Part shown: piece by piece, positions 1 through 8,311 of the stretch
Layout: each line of letters begins with the position of its first letter
How positions within the stretch are numbered: position 1 is the first letter of the stretch
Origin: Sphingobacterium sp. UBA4616
Lineage (GTDB): Bacteria > Bacteroidota > Bacteroidia > Sphingobacteriales > Sphingobacteriaceae
Reading direction: 5' to 3'
Assembly (NCBI GenBank): GCA_002386525.1
Contig: DGIS01000010.1
Coordinates: 1 to 64,000, forward strand
DNA length: 64,000 bases
Program-made: the position numbers and the translations under genes
The notes under the pieces: generated by a model
Database searches by the model: none
What the model was told of the DNA's origin: nothing
Seen by the model: the letters and a program-made list of their open reading frames with translations, nothing else

Positions 1-111
1 GTCGGACACTATCGCTTTGGGTGATCCACCATAAAAACGAAGTGCCGCTGTGCATTTGCTATCTGTAAAGCAGAATCGATGTACATTGATGGATATATCT
101 CGAAACAAAGA
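1..111 (-). pseudogene. IS21-family transposase (IstA) fragment, cut by window edge
   Basis: Read on the minus strand, the last 20 or so codons before the edge end in FYGGSPKAIVSD. This matches the conserved FFGGVPxAIVPDN segment in the integrase core of IS21-family IstA transposases. The upstream part reads poorly and no start is visible, so this is a 5'-truncated remnant; any remainder lies left of the window. The call rests on a short motif and is moderate at best. Confidence 0.4.
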
Positions 112-147
112 ACTTGAAATTTTTCTTGCATTTGAACATAGTTCGTG

Positions 148-330
148 ATTCAATAAGATTATTTATATTCAATTATTCAAACGACACGTTCATGAAAGGA
201 AAAGACGCATTCGACTTTGAACACTTCGGGCTGGAGGCCCTACTAGATCTTTACGAAGGTATAAATGTAGCGCCGTTGATGATGCATTCATTGGAATCAA
301 TGATTGATCGTGATCTAGTCCAATTTTACC
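148..330 (+). pseudogene. IS256-family transposase N-terminal remnant
   Basis: From the ATG at 192 the reading gives MKGKDAFDFEHF..LYEG..APLM..LESMIDRDL. This is the N-terminus of a Mutator/IS256-type transposase (usual form: FDFExFKxEAMxxLYEG...LAPLMKxxLESMMDGELExHL). About ten codons are missing after LYEG compared with the second copy near 55961. Homology ends around 320, after which the frame runs on without recognisable similarity. The 38 bp from 148 to 185 are identical to 55917-55954, so both are relics of the same element type. No catalytic DDE residues remain. Confidence 0.62.
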
Positions 331-396
331 AAAATAGGTTTCAAATCCTCTTGTGGGATATCTGGAGACCAGATTCATTAATCTTGAAATAACTAT

Positions 397-789
397 TTAA
401 TCGTCCTTTTTGTGGTCATAGTAATATTTGCTAGGACTCATACAGACAATCTTGCATGCTCTATAAATACTGATTCCTTGCTTATCTATAATTTCGTTCA
501 TCAGCGCTTTACATTCACAAAGCTTTAGAGTATTTTTTCAATTGTATCTTTTAAGATTCGGTGATAAAGACTTAATTCTGTGTCACTTCGCATTAGACAG
601 GCATTTTCTTCTTGAAGAGCCTTCAGTTCTTTAAGATGCTAAGCATCCATACTCCGTGCTTTTGCCTCCATTCATAGCAGGTAGCTGCTTAGATCCCGCG
701 CTCTCTGCAGATATCCTTTGTGTCCTTTCTTCCTCATATCCCTTGAGAATATTGACGATCAGATGTTCTGAAAACTTGCTCTTTTTCAT
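397..789 (-). pseudogene. Decayed IS3-family transposase (orfA plus start of orfB)
   Basis: The minus strand from 789 reads MKKSKFSEHLIVNILKGYEEE, the N-terminus of IS3-family OrfA (helix-turn-helix, usual form KKSKFSExQIVxIL). It continues in shifted frames. The last segment, ALMNEIIDKQGISIYRACKIVCMSPSKYYYDHKKDD split over about 35 codons, corresponds to the start of OrfB (usual form RACxxxGxSRSxYYY). Several frameshifts and stops mean it cannot make a working transposase, and the catalytic core is absent. Confidence 0.6.
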
Positions 790-1176
790 AATAAATGAAA
801 CTAATTTAAGATTTTTAATTTGTCTGAGAAACAGGTGAGTCTACATGATCATTAGATTTAATTGGTCGAATGCATCTGAATTAGGGTTATTGGGACGGCA
901 TGCTTCCATGTTCATTTCCGTGTAAAATGTATATCGCTTTGAAAAGCTATCCTGTTGCGAAATTGACTACACTGAATATCCTACTAGAAATCATCAATTG
1001 TTCTACTTCACTTTCCAGAATGTATTATTGGATGTTATTTTTTTGTAGGGTTAATACTACATCTTGTGTTTTATAAGGCAACATTAGCTATTTTAAGTCG
1101 TTAAAATGTTTTAATTAGTTAATATTTGCGTGAAAATCTATATTAGAGCTAATTTTTGCATCGAATTACAAAGTAA
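790..1176. other. Intergenic region without recognisable gene
   Basis: AT-rich DNA between the IS3 remnant and the first membrane regulator. No convincing reading frame, hairpin or RNA gene is seen. It must carry the promoter of the following gene, but no clean TTTG/TAnnTTTG pair could be assigned. Confidence 0.5.
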
Positions 1177-2130
1177 ATGAATTTTAAGAATTTTTGGGAT
1201 ATCATTTCAAATAGACACCTTTCGAATGATATGAATAAACGAGATTTAATAAATTTGAGGAGGTTAAATCAATATGCTTTTTTGATCTCAATTTTATTCT
1301 TTTTTAATGCTATTAGAGATCTGTTTTATGGCTTGTGGAATAATTTTTATATATTTTCCTTAACAGGAATTATTCTTTTCGTGCTATTCTTTTATACAAC
1401 GGCCAGATTTAAAGATTATATTGTTTTTCTAACATTATTAATTTTTTGTGGAACTGTGTTTTTATTTTCTTCCTCACAGGGATTTGATAATGGGCTTTCA
1501 CTTTATTATTTGGGTATTTTGCTAGCTGCAATATTTATCTTTAACGAATCAAAAAACCGAATATTTGGCATTATCATATATATATTGATAATTAGTTTGT
1601 TCTATATTTCAAATGCTAATGATTTTCGGGTTTTAAGCTTTCTTCATGAAGCAAAGTTAATCGCTTCTTCAAAGGATGTTAGGATACATACGTTTTTTCA
1701 AATTTCATTTTTTATAGTATTAAATGGATATTTTGTATTTATTGCCAATAATTCTATAATAGAATTAAATGAATATAAGATTTCGGCGAATAACATTATA
1801 GCAAAGTTGTCAAGAAAAATGAATGGTTTGGATCAAGATTCAATTCTACAAAATATTTCTAAGCTTGCGATGGCAGATGATATTGCCTTCCTACCCAAAT
1901 TTAAACAAGTCTTTCCTTCATTTCATGATAATTTAATGAGTTTAAATCCAAATATGACGGTTGATGAATTTAAATTTTGTGCATTGTTGAAGCTTGGTTT
2001 TACGACTAAGGATATTGCTATTTGTAATAATCTTGCAGTAAGAAGTGTACAGACAAGAAAAGGTCGTTTACGTAAATCTTTTTTATTATCTCCCCAAGAG
2101 GATCTCTATAATTGGATAAATAAAATTTAA
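1177..2130 (+). CDS. Membrane protein with C-terminal LuxR-like helix-turn-helix (copy 1)
   Basis: 317 residues. The sequence shows about six hydrophobic segments between residues 33 and 205, then a soluble C-terminal part. From about residue 235 this reads FKQVFPSFHDNL..LNPNMTVDEFKFCALLKLGFTTKDIA...AVRSVQTRKGRLRKSF. It matches the LuxR/GerE-like C-terminus common in Bacteroidota sensors (pattern F..FxxxL..LxPxLTxxExkxCaxikLgxsTKeIA...isxRSVexxRxRLRKKL). It is therefore probably a membrane-tethered one-component DNA-binding regulator. The ligand and targets are unknown. A close paralogue follows at 2506 in the same orientation with its own intergenic space. The fimbrillin-like genes downstream are plausible but unproven targets. 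Confidence 0.75.
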   Translation: MNFKNFWDIISNRHLSNDMNKRDLINLRRLNQYAFLISILFFFNAIRDLFYGLWNNFYIFSLTGIILFVLFFYTTARFKDYIVFLTLLIFCGTVFLFSSSQGFDNGLSLYYLGILLAAIFIFNESKNRIFGIIIYILIISLFYISNANDFRVLSFLHEAKLIASSKDVRIHTFFQISFFIVLNGYFVFIANNSIIELNEYKISANNIIAKLSRKMNGLDQDSILQNISKLAMADDIAFLPKFKQVFPSFHDNLMSLNPNMTVDEFKFCALLKLGFTTKDIAICNNLAVRSVQTRKGRLRKSFLLSPQEDLYNWINKI

Positions 2131-2505
2131 TAATCCTTTCTTTTAATTCCAAACTTATTACATACTAATTGTGCTATTGCCGAAGTATTTATTCTCAAAG
2201 TTTCGAGCTCATCTATTTTGTTTGACTACTATTATTGTAATTAATTGGTCATGTCGCGTCGAAAGGGTAGGGACTAATCTTTGGATAGGGTGTTTATAGT
2301 GGGTTTATAAATGCTATAGTATCAATGATGTATATCGTGATAGTAGATTTGTAGTAGATTACTGTAATTGCTGACTAAAGTTTTATTGCGTTTTTTGCAA
2401 AGAAGTGATTTTTAAAATATGATTATTTTTTCAAATCATTTCGAGATAGAAAATTGAAATAGAACTATTTATTCAAATATTTTGTAACCTATATTTCTAC
2501 TAATA
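2131..2505. other. Intergenic region between the two paralogues
   Basis: 375 bases of AT-rich DNA with no supported gene. No strong terminator hairpin was seen. It probably contains the promoter of the second paralogue. Confidence 0.5.
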
Positions 2506-3459
2506 ATGAGCATTAAACAATTTTGGAATTATATTTCCAATAAGCATCTAGTAGGTGATATGGAAATGTCCGATCTTTTGAGGGCAAAGAAATTGAACCA
2601 GTATGCCTTCTTGACTCCCATTTTATTTTTTTTCAATGGCATCAGAGATCTATTTTATGGGATTTTGACTAATTTTTATGTTTTTACAATTTCTGGTACA
2701 ATTCTCTTGATGTTATTCTTTTTTACAAGATTAAGATTTAAAGATTATTTTTTGTTTGCCATATTAATTATATTTTGTGGCATTATATTTTTGTTATCTT
2801 CGTCCTTGGGTTTTGATAATGGTATATCTTTATATTATTTAAGTATATTATTGGCTGCAACATTCTTGTTTAATAATCGTAAGAATCATAAATACAGTAT
2901 CTTTATTTATATATTGGTTTTGATACTGTTTTATATCGAAAATGTTAACGATTTTCAAATTTTTAATTTTCTTCAACAAGACACATTAGTCACATCATCG
3001 AAGGAATTGCGAATACACACATTTATTCAAGTATCACTTTTCATCGTTTTTAATGGTTATTTTATTTCGATTGAAAATAATACTATCGCCGAATTATGTG
3101 AGCAAAAGCTCTGGTCTGATAAAATCATTGCTAATTTGAATGAATTAGTAAACGAATCAGATCAAGGTGCTGTTATAGAGGATGTTGTTCGGCTTGCTGT
3201 TTCGAATGATATTGCTTTTTTGCCACATTTCAAGCAGGTATTCCCTTCATTTTATGACAATCTAATTAGCGTAAATCCTGATTTGACAGTGGACGAATTT
3301 AAGTTTTGTGCATTTTTGAAACTTGGATTTACAACAAAGGATATTGCAAATTGTAATAATCTTGCAGTAAGAAGTGTTCAGACTAGAAAAAATCGATTGA
3401 GGAAATCTTTTAATTTGTCGTCTCAGGAAGATCTATATAACTGGATCGATAAGTTTTAG
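2506..3459 (+). CDS. Membrane protein with C-terminal LuxR-like helix-turn-helix (copy 2)
   Basis: 317 residues, exactly the length of the gene at 1177 and clearly paralogous along its whole length. Shared features are LNQYAFL, ILFFFN.IRDLFYG, SLGFDNG.SLYYL and the C-terminal HTH segment ending in QEDLYNWI. About six membrane segments precede the soluble LuxR-like domain, where CAFLKLGFTTKDIA..NNLAVRSVQTRK is nearly identical between copies. The middle, roughly residues 205-230, is less alike. A conserved DNA-binding part with a diverged linker fits a duplication followed by change of input. The role is inferred as a membrane-bound transcription factor. Confidence 0.75.
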   Translation: MSIKQFWNYISNKHLVGDMEMSDLLRAKKLNQYAFLTPILFFFNGIRDLFYGILTNFYVFTISGTILLMLFFFTRLRFKDYFLFAILIIFCGIIFLLSSSLGFDNGISLYYLSILLAATFLFNNRKNHKYSIFIYILVLILFYIENVNDFQIFNFLQQDTLVTSSKELRIHTFIQVSLFIVFNGYFISIENNTIAELCEQKLWSDKIIANLNELVNESDQGAVIEDVVRLAVSNDIAFLPHFKQVFPSFYDNLISVNPDLTVDEFKFCAFLKLGFTTKDIANCNNLAVRSVQTRKNRLRKSFNLSSQEDLYNWIDKF

Positions 3460-3629
3460 CCTTTGTTATTATTTTTTATCATATACATTTCCGACTTAAT
3501 TTTACTGAAGATTCTTGGTAACTCACTGTCTCGTCCCGATAAAACTTTACAGATGGTCTAATTCGGCTCTTACTTTACAATTTTTGTGGGTGAATTTATA
3601 TAATGGATTTAATTGTTTTTTTGTAAACT

Positions 3630-4110
3630 TTTGCATTTTTTTCTACAGTTTGTCCAATACTTGATTACTGGTAGATCTCTGATATGTGTTACCGCGGGTG
3701 TTAGAAATTCACAACTCATATGCGGACGGAAAAGATTGTATGAATGACTGTATACTTTTAGTAACCTCCAATAAAGTTTCACTCCATTAAGAAAATACTC
3801 TTTTGAGTTTAAATTCTGTTTTTAATATACCATTAATTCGCTCTGGAATAGGATTCTCATAAGCCAGGCCATTCTCGGTCATACTAATCTTTACAACCGC
3901 TTTTTCAATCTTAGTCTATAGACGAAGTAACAGTACTGTACTTCCTAATCCGAATGATGGATCAGAGTATTGGGGGCCCGTTTTTCCTTAAGTGTCATTT
4001 GCAGAGCTTTAACTGCCCCCTTAACCAGTCAGCTGGGGATGAAGGCAATAGCCCATAATTTTTCTAGAGTAAGCATCACTGATTTGACTTTTCTTTGATC
4101 AGAATAAACA
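3630..4110 (-). pseudogene. IS3-family (IS150-like) OrfB C-terminal remnant
   Basis: The minus strand contains, in shifted frames, segments typical of IS3-family OrfB: SRKIMGYCLHPQLT, LQMTLKEKRAPNTLIHHSD, KISMTENGLAYENPIPERING, then ILKTEFKL and YNLFRPHMSCEFLTPA. These cover the last two catalytic acidic residues of the DDE core and the C-terminus. Internal stops (including the position after IHHSD) and frame changes show it is dead. It is not the missing half of the remnant at 397-789, because the order on the minus strand would be wrong for one element. Confidence 0.68.
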
Positions 4111-4144
4111 CAGTAATAGTACTAAGGTATATGTGTAGTTGTTT

Positions 4145-4178
4145 AGCGACACTTTTTTTTAAGAAAAAAAGTGTCGCT
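4145..4178 (+). terminator. Strong stem-loop terminator
   Basis: A perfect stem of AGCGACACTTTTTTT and AAAAAAAGTGTCGCT around a short loop, followed by TTATTTTATTT. It insulates the fimbrillin-like genes from the IS3 remnant upstream. Confidence 0.75.
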
Positions 4179-4419
4179 TTATTTTATTTGATCTAGCGCC
4201 AAACTAACATCTATTTATTTGCCTTAAACTATTGATAAATAGCGGTTTAATTTTGAGGTATCTATGTTGTATGTTTTAATGGTAGCCTTGTAGTAGATGA
4301 ATCTTTCTTTCTAATGAGTTTTATTCTGTCTTTTGTCTCAGCAAAATTATTTTTTGATTAATTAGTGTTTTGTTTAGGACGAATAATTTACACGATTGAA
4401 AATTTAAAAATTGAAAAGA

Positions 4420-4608
4420 ATGAATGAATTAAAAATTACAAGAGAAAAGTATGAACCGCCCCGTGTCACAAGTATGGCACTTGAAATGGAGTATAGTATC
4501 GCTTCTGCGTCTGTTACAGTAACACCAGGAAGTGGATCTAACTCAAATCCATTAATTACGGAAGAAGTGACGGAAACGAATCATCAAGATTGGAACTTTT
4601 TAGATTAG
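4420..4608 (+). CDS. Small protein preceding fimbrillin-like lipoprotein
   Basis: 62 residues if started at the ATG at 4420; a TTG at 4411 in frame would add three residues. It has no signal peptide. An N-terminal charged stretch ending in KYEPPRVTSMALEMEYSIASAS is followed by a Ser/Thr/Gly/Asn-rich linker and an acidic tail ending in HQDWNFLD. Small proteins with a YEPP...E..IAxxS core commonly sit beside fimbrillin or Mfa-like genes in Bacteroidota; their function is not established. Only 3 bases separate it from the following lipoprotein, so the two are probably co-transcribed and may act together. Confidence 0.7.
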   Translation: MNELKITREKYEPPRVTSMALEMEYSIASASVTVTPGSGSNSNPLITEEVTETNHQDWNFLD

Positions 4609-4611
4609 AAG

Positions 4612-6579
4612 ATGAAACACGCATATTTAAATATGAAGATAAGGGCATCGAGGATGTTTCAAATTTGTTTAATTATTGGTATCGGAATAATGACTTTCAC
4701 CTCCTGTTCAAAGGATCAAACTGCTAATGGAGAGGCAATTGGGCCAAGTAAGGTCGTGATTACAATCGGTGGCGTAAGTGATGCGGATGTTATTGCAAAT
4801 AAAGCAAAAGCATCATTTGCTAGTTTCGGGGGGACAAAAATTAGAAATACTGGTGAAGCTGTTGTAAGTAACAAAAGGCTAAAAATTGGTGAATTTGACA
4901 TTGAAGTTGTTTCATCAGAGGGCTCTGATATTTCTTTTGGCACAGGGCAACCATCGAATACCGTGCTTTCCAAAAGTTCCACTTATGCTTCAATCAATAA
5001 AAAAGCTGCGGATACTCCAATGAATAACGGGATTAAATATTGGTTGATCATGTATAATAGGGAAGCAAAGAAATATGAGTATTCTCTTCAAGGAGTGGCA
5101 GGCACGGTTATGACGTTAGATGTGATCAAAAATCAGGATTATGATTGGTGGGCATATTCTTATGACAGTGAGGATAATATTCCAGCATTTAGTACAAGTA
5201 ATCCAAAAATACCAACAAAATCGAATAGGCCTTTACTGTATGCGAAAGGTACGTTTAAAGCAACATCAGCGGGTAACAACCAGCTGCCTATTATTTTTAA
5301 ACATCAACTGCAGCAGATCAAAACCGAGGTTAGCACCCGTGGTTTGTTTGGTGATATTACAGTAATGACAGCAAGTTTTGCACAAAATGACTATATCAAA
5401 ACCGGAATGTTTGATGTTTTTGGTGGCGCCTTGACTGGAAGTTTAACTACTGTTCCAGTTACCACTTTAGATTTTACAAATGTAGATCCTGGTTCAACTC
5501 GTTTTAAAAGTGCCCGTTATTATACGGCTGATCTATCGCTGTCAAGTTATAAGATTGACTTTACAGAGCTGCAGATTAAATTAATCAATGGCCAAAGCAT
5601 CAACTTGACATCTACGATGCCAAACGGAGGGAAAATTCAGTTTGATTTTAATTCCCCAGCTGCAGGAAAAATATTATTGGGAAGTTTGGATATGTGGAAG
5701 GTATTTCCAAAGAAGACGATATTGCACGCTGGAGGAAGTTTAGCCTATGGTTATGCCGCTGATGCAAAAGCGTCCTTTAACTTTCTAAATAACCCCGGGA
5801 ATTTTGGATTAAGCAGTAACTATTTCCGTATTGACGGTTTCGCACACAAATACATCAGCGTCAGTCCAAACTTACTTAGAAATGCTTTGTCTGATCCGGC
5901 ACAGTATCCTGATGTGGTAATTTGTGCAATGTTTAGTGGATATAACACTGCGGATTATGATGCATTATTGAAATATATAAATAGAGGTGGTGTAGTGTTC
6001 TTTATGACTGAAACGTCCACCCCTTATGTTACTGATTTTATGAAAAAATTGTTAGACCCAAATAATGCTGCTTCTGCAATCTCAATTGCTGGATATGATA
6101 GTGGGGGCGCGATTTATCCAATTATTAATGCAACGGATGTCGATGTATTAACATGGCCGTTTGGTGATATAAGAAATAAGAATTGGGGACAAGATGCTTC
6201 TCAAACTCTTTATATTAAAAATATTCCTAATGGTGTAGTTGAGACATATTCGTCTAATACGAGTAATTATGCAGTTCAGACCGGAACATCCATGTTTCGT
6301 CATAAAACTCGAAATGTGTTTTATGTTGGTGATACAGGTTTTTTAGCTAATGAATTACAGAGGGGAATCTATAATAGTTTCACAATTGAACCATTCGCGA
6401 CAAATAACAATGACTTTCCAATATTAAAGCCAATATATGGTAGCGCTGCCGCATATAATTCGCCGGCATACCCCAAGACATATGGTAGTTGGGCTGTAGC
6501 AAATTCTATTTTATTTGGAAACGCATTTGCTGTTCTCCTAGCCCAATCTCATTATATGGGGGTTGATCGAACTCCTTAA
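4612..6579 (+). CDS. Fimbrillin-family (Mfa-like) lipoprotein with extra C-terminal domain
   Basis: 655 residues from the first ATG; an in-frame ATG at 4633 is also possible. A hydrophobic signal ends in MTFTSCSKD, a lipobox with Cys32. The middle contains LPIIFKHQLQQIKTEVSTR, resembling the FKHxLxxIxx strand of Mfa/FimA-type fimbrillin domains. From about residue 400 a different section follows, with ALSDPAQYPDVVICAMFSGY and LKYINRGGVVFFMTETS. This looks like a Rossmann-type, glutamine-amidotransferase-like or DUF4350-like fold often used to bind rather than cleave. It is probably a surface or fimbrial tip lipoprotein. The family call is good; the C-terminal assignment is inference. Confidence 0.68.
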   Translation: MKHAYLNMKIRASRMFQICLIIGIGIMTFTSCSKDQTANGEAIGPSKVVITIGGVSDADVIANKAKASFASFGGTKIRNTGEAVVSNKRLKIGEFDIEVVSSEGSDISFGTGQPSNTVLSKSSTYASINKKAADTPMNNGIKYWLIMYNREAKKYEYSLQGVAGTVMTLDVIKNQDYDWWAYSYDSEDNIPAFSTSNPKIPTKSNRPLLYAKGTFKATSAGNNQLPIIFKHQLQQIKTEVSTRGLFGDITVMTASFAQNDYIKTGMFDVFGGALTGSLTTVPVTTLDFTNVDPGSTRFKSARYYTADLSLSSYKIDFTELQIKLINGQSINLTSTMPNGGKIQFDFNSPAAGKILLGSLDMWKVFPKKTILHAGGSLAYGYAADAKASFNFLNNPGNFGLSSNYFRIDGFAHKYISVSPNLLRNALSDPAQYPDVVICAMFSGYNTADYDALLKYINRGGVVFFMTETSTPYVTDFMKKLLDPNNAASAISIAGYDSGGAIYPIINATDVDVLTWPFGDIRNKNWGQDASQTLYIKNIPNGVVETYSSNTSNYAVQTGTSMFRHKTRNVFYVGDTGFLANELQRGIYNSFTIEPFATNNNDFPILKPIYGSAAAYNSPAYPKTYGSWAVANSILFGNAFAVLLAQSHYMGVDRTP

Positions 6580-6596
6580 AATCTAAAATAGCAGCT

Positions 6597-6633
6597 TTAT
6601 GGGAATCAATTTCTAGTTTTTTGATTCCCATAA
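6597..6633 (+). terminator. Terminator hairpin after fimbrillin-like gene
   Basis: Perfect 13-bp inverted repeat TTATGGGAATCAA / TTGATTCCCATAA at 6597-6609 and 6621-6633. A third partial copy of TTATGGGAATT follows near 6649, just before the next gene. Confidence 0.7.
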
Positions 6634-6681
6634 AAATTGTTCCCTAATTTTTATGGGAATTGACGTTTAATTTATAAAAAA

Positions 6682-7235
6682 ATGAACAATCTTAATATCA
6701 GAAGAGTAACAATACTTTCTCTTTGCCTTCTTGGAAGTTTTAACGCTATCCAGGCTCAGTCGTTGGCTACAAAGCAAGACACTTCAATTACTTTAGATAC
6801 AGATAAGTACAGAGTTGGTACAAATCGTTTCGGTGATAATTTCTTTATCAATGTAGGAGCGGGAGCTCAAATTTATTTAGGTGACCATGATAAACAAATG
6901 AAATTTACGGAGCGTTTGACCCCATTTTATTCATTTAATTTAGGTAAATGGTTTAGTCCTGGTATTGGGGCTCGCGTTGGCGTAAGTGGTTTTAAAGTGA
7001 AAGGATTAACCCAATATTTTGAACCATCTCACTCAACAGGTGTGCGTTATGATGGAAAACCTTGGGATGGTATTGGCTTGAATATCAAGAATTTAAATAC
7101 TATCATGTCTATTGGGACGTACTTTTTAACTTATCAAATCTATTCTGTGGGTACAAGGAGGATCGATTTTATACGATCAGCCCTTATATAGGGATTGGAT
7201 GGATGACTGGTAGCAATCAACCGAAACAAAGAGAA
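6682..7235 (+). pseudogene. Outer-membrane beta-barrel protein, frameshifted and truncated
   Basis: The N-terminus is a good signal peptide (ILSLCLLGSFNAIQAQ) followed by FGDNFFINVGAGAQIYLGDHD and alternating beta-strands. This is the start of an OmpA-type outer-membrane barrel as found in Bacteroidota. At about 7060-7075 the homologous reading moves to another frame (WLEYQEFKYYHVYWDVLFNL, then YTISPYIGIGWMTGSNQPKQREV). At about 7230 it ends, where opposite-strand integrase sequence begins. The remaining barrel and any OmpA domain are missing. The frame-1 stop comes at 7191, so only a defective 169-residue product could be made. Confidence 0.7.
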
Positions 7236-7758
7236 GTTTTCAGAAGTAAAGACTTTATTTTCAAGCCTGCGAAGTTCATCGCTGCTTAAATATCATCCCG
7301 ATTATATTTCAACTTTATAAATTTCGTTACATGTCTTTTAGCAATCTGGAAACGATCATACGTACTAATAGCATACTCTCCGGTATCTACCAAAGCGAGT
7401 ATTTCAGCATTATGTGCAGTAAACTCCTCAAGCACTTTTACTCGTGAGACGTTTTTCCCCGTACAAAATCAATGAGCTTCTGAGCAGTAATGGTCTGGTC
7501 ATTATTGATGAGTTCTGTGCGATAGTTAGAAATACGATTGGATAAAGAATCCAAAAAGTAATTCAGTGATTTTGCATCTTCCTTACTTCCAGAAGCCCGT
7601 TCTGATTTTTGATTCCAACGGGCAACATCCCATTTTCGTCTTGTCGAAATCTCTTTTGGAATACCATCAACGGTAATTCTCAAATACACTACTCTAATAC
7701 TTTCTTTTTTCTCAGGTGTTTTCAAAAAGAACATTTCACCAAAACTGTTTTCAAGCAT
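7226..7758 (-). pseudogene. Tyrosine-type integrase, N-terminal part, frameshifted
   Basis: The minus strand from 7758 reads MLENSFGEMFFLKTPEKKES...LRITVDGIPKEISTRRKWDVARW, the arm-binding N-terminus of Bacteroidota tyrosine recombinases. A stop follows after RGKTSHE at 7438. The next frame continues with VLEEFTAHNAEILAL and TYDRFQIAKRHVTKFIKLKYN (core-binding SAM-like domain). After another break comes YLSSDELRRLENKVFTSENF, the start of the catalytic core. No catalytic R..HxxR..Y residues remain. The gene abuts the truncated barrel gene and lies about 320 bp from tRNA-Ser, so it is a decayed integrative-element end. Confidence 0.75.
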
Positions 7759-7855
7759 AATCCAAATTTTATTAAGTTAAAGTTCGAAATATGTTGCTCT
7801 TAGGTCAAGTCGTTAAAGAGGTTTACATGTTGATATACAGTATTTTAAACTGCAT

Positions 7856-7894
7856 TTTGTGGCAGTTTTTTTTGACTTGTGAAACTGCCACAAA
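7856..7894. repeat. Perfect 13-bp inverted repeat upstream of integrase remnant
   Basis: TTTGTGGCAGTTT at 7856-7868 and AAACTGCCACAAA at 7882-7894 with a 13-base spacer. A third partial CCACAAA follows at about 7899. It lies upstream of the integrase start, where an operator, an excision-factor site or the core attachment site of the former element could be. Confidence 0.55.
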
Positions 7895-7950
7895 TCTACC
7901 ACAAAAATTAGGAGTGTTTTTAAAAATTTTGCGATTTCCAGCTGAAAAAA

Positions 7951-7982
7951 AAAGCCTGCAATTTTTAAAAATTACAGGCTTT
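7951..7982. terminator. Bidirectional terminator hairpin
   Basis: AAAGCCTGCAATTTTT and AAAAATTACAGGCTTT pair with one mismatch, giving A- and T-rich flanks on both strands. It could end the tRNA-Ser transcript, which is read leftwards. Confidence 0.6.
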
Positions 7983-8080
7983 AAAGCTTTTTAGACCATT
8001 TGAAAGGTATAATCTTTCAAATCTTGCGGAGAGTGAGGGACTTATTTTCCATGCCTCAAACTGCGTTTTTACGTCTCAGC

Positions 8081-8167
8081 GGAAAGGGAGGGATTCGAAC
8101 CCTCGATACAGTCATCCCGTATACAGTCTTTCCAGGACTGCTCATTCGACCACTCTGACACCTTTCC
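8081..8167 (-). tRNA. tRNA-Ser (anticodon GGA)
   Basis: The minus strand folds into an 87-nt class II tRNA. The acceptor stem is GGAAAGG with CCTTTCC, the D arm includes GAGTGGTCGAATGAG, and the anticodon stem CAGTC/GACTG encloses CTGGAAA. A long variable arm and the T arm GAGGGTTCGAATCCCTC follow. No CCA is encoded. Serine tRNAs are common attachment sites for integrative elements, which fits the integrase scrap nearby. The segment GCGGAGAGTGAGGGAC at about 8029 loosely resembles a tRNA 3' end and may be an old attachment relic. Confidence 0.92.
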
Positions 8168-8311
8168 GTGTTTCAGTGCACAAATGTAGCAATTTTTTAA
8201 GTTATTGCAACTTTATTTGTACTATTTACCGTTCACTTTATTATATGCTATTGACAGTAAGCGTATTGTTTTTATTTTTTTTGGAATAAAACTTATTGCT
8301 TAATTTTCGGG

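Noticed and set aside
190..378. Opposite-strand frame over the first IS256 remnant
   Set aside because: It is the shadow of the transposase remnant on the other strand and shows no domain.
656..838. Plus-strand 60-residue frame
   Set aside because: The minus strand here encodes recognisable IS3 OrfA sequence, so this is a shadow.
397..4110. One IS3 element split by the LuxR-like pair
   Set aside because: On the minus strand orfA would have to lie upstream (higher coordinates) of orfB; the observed order is reversed, so these are two separate remnants.
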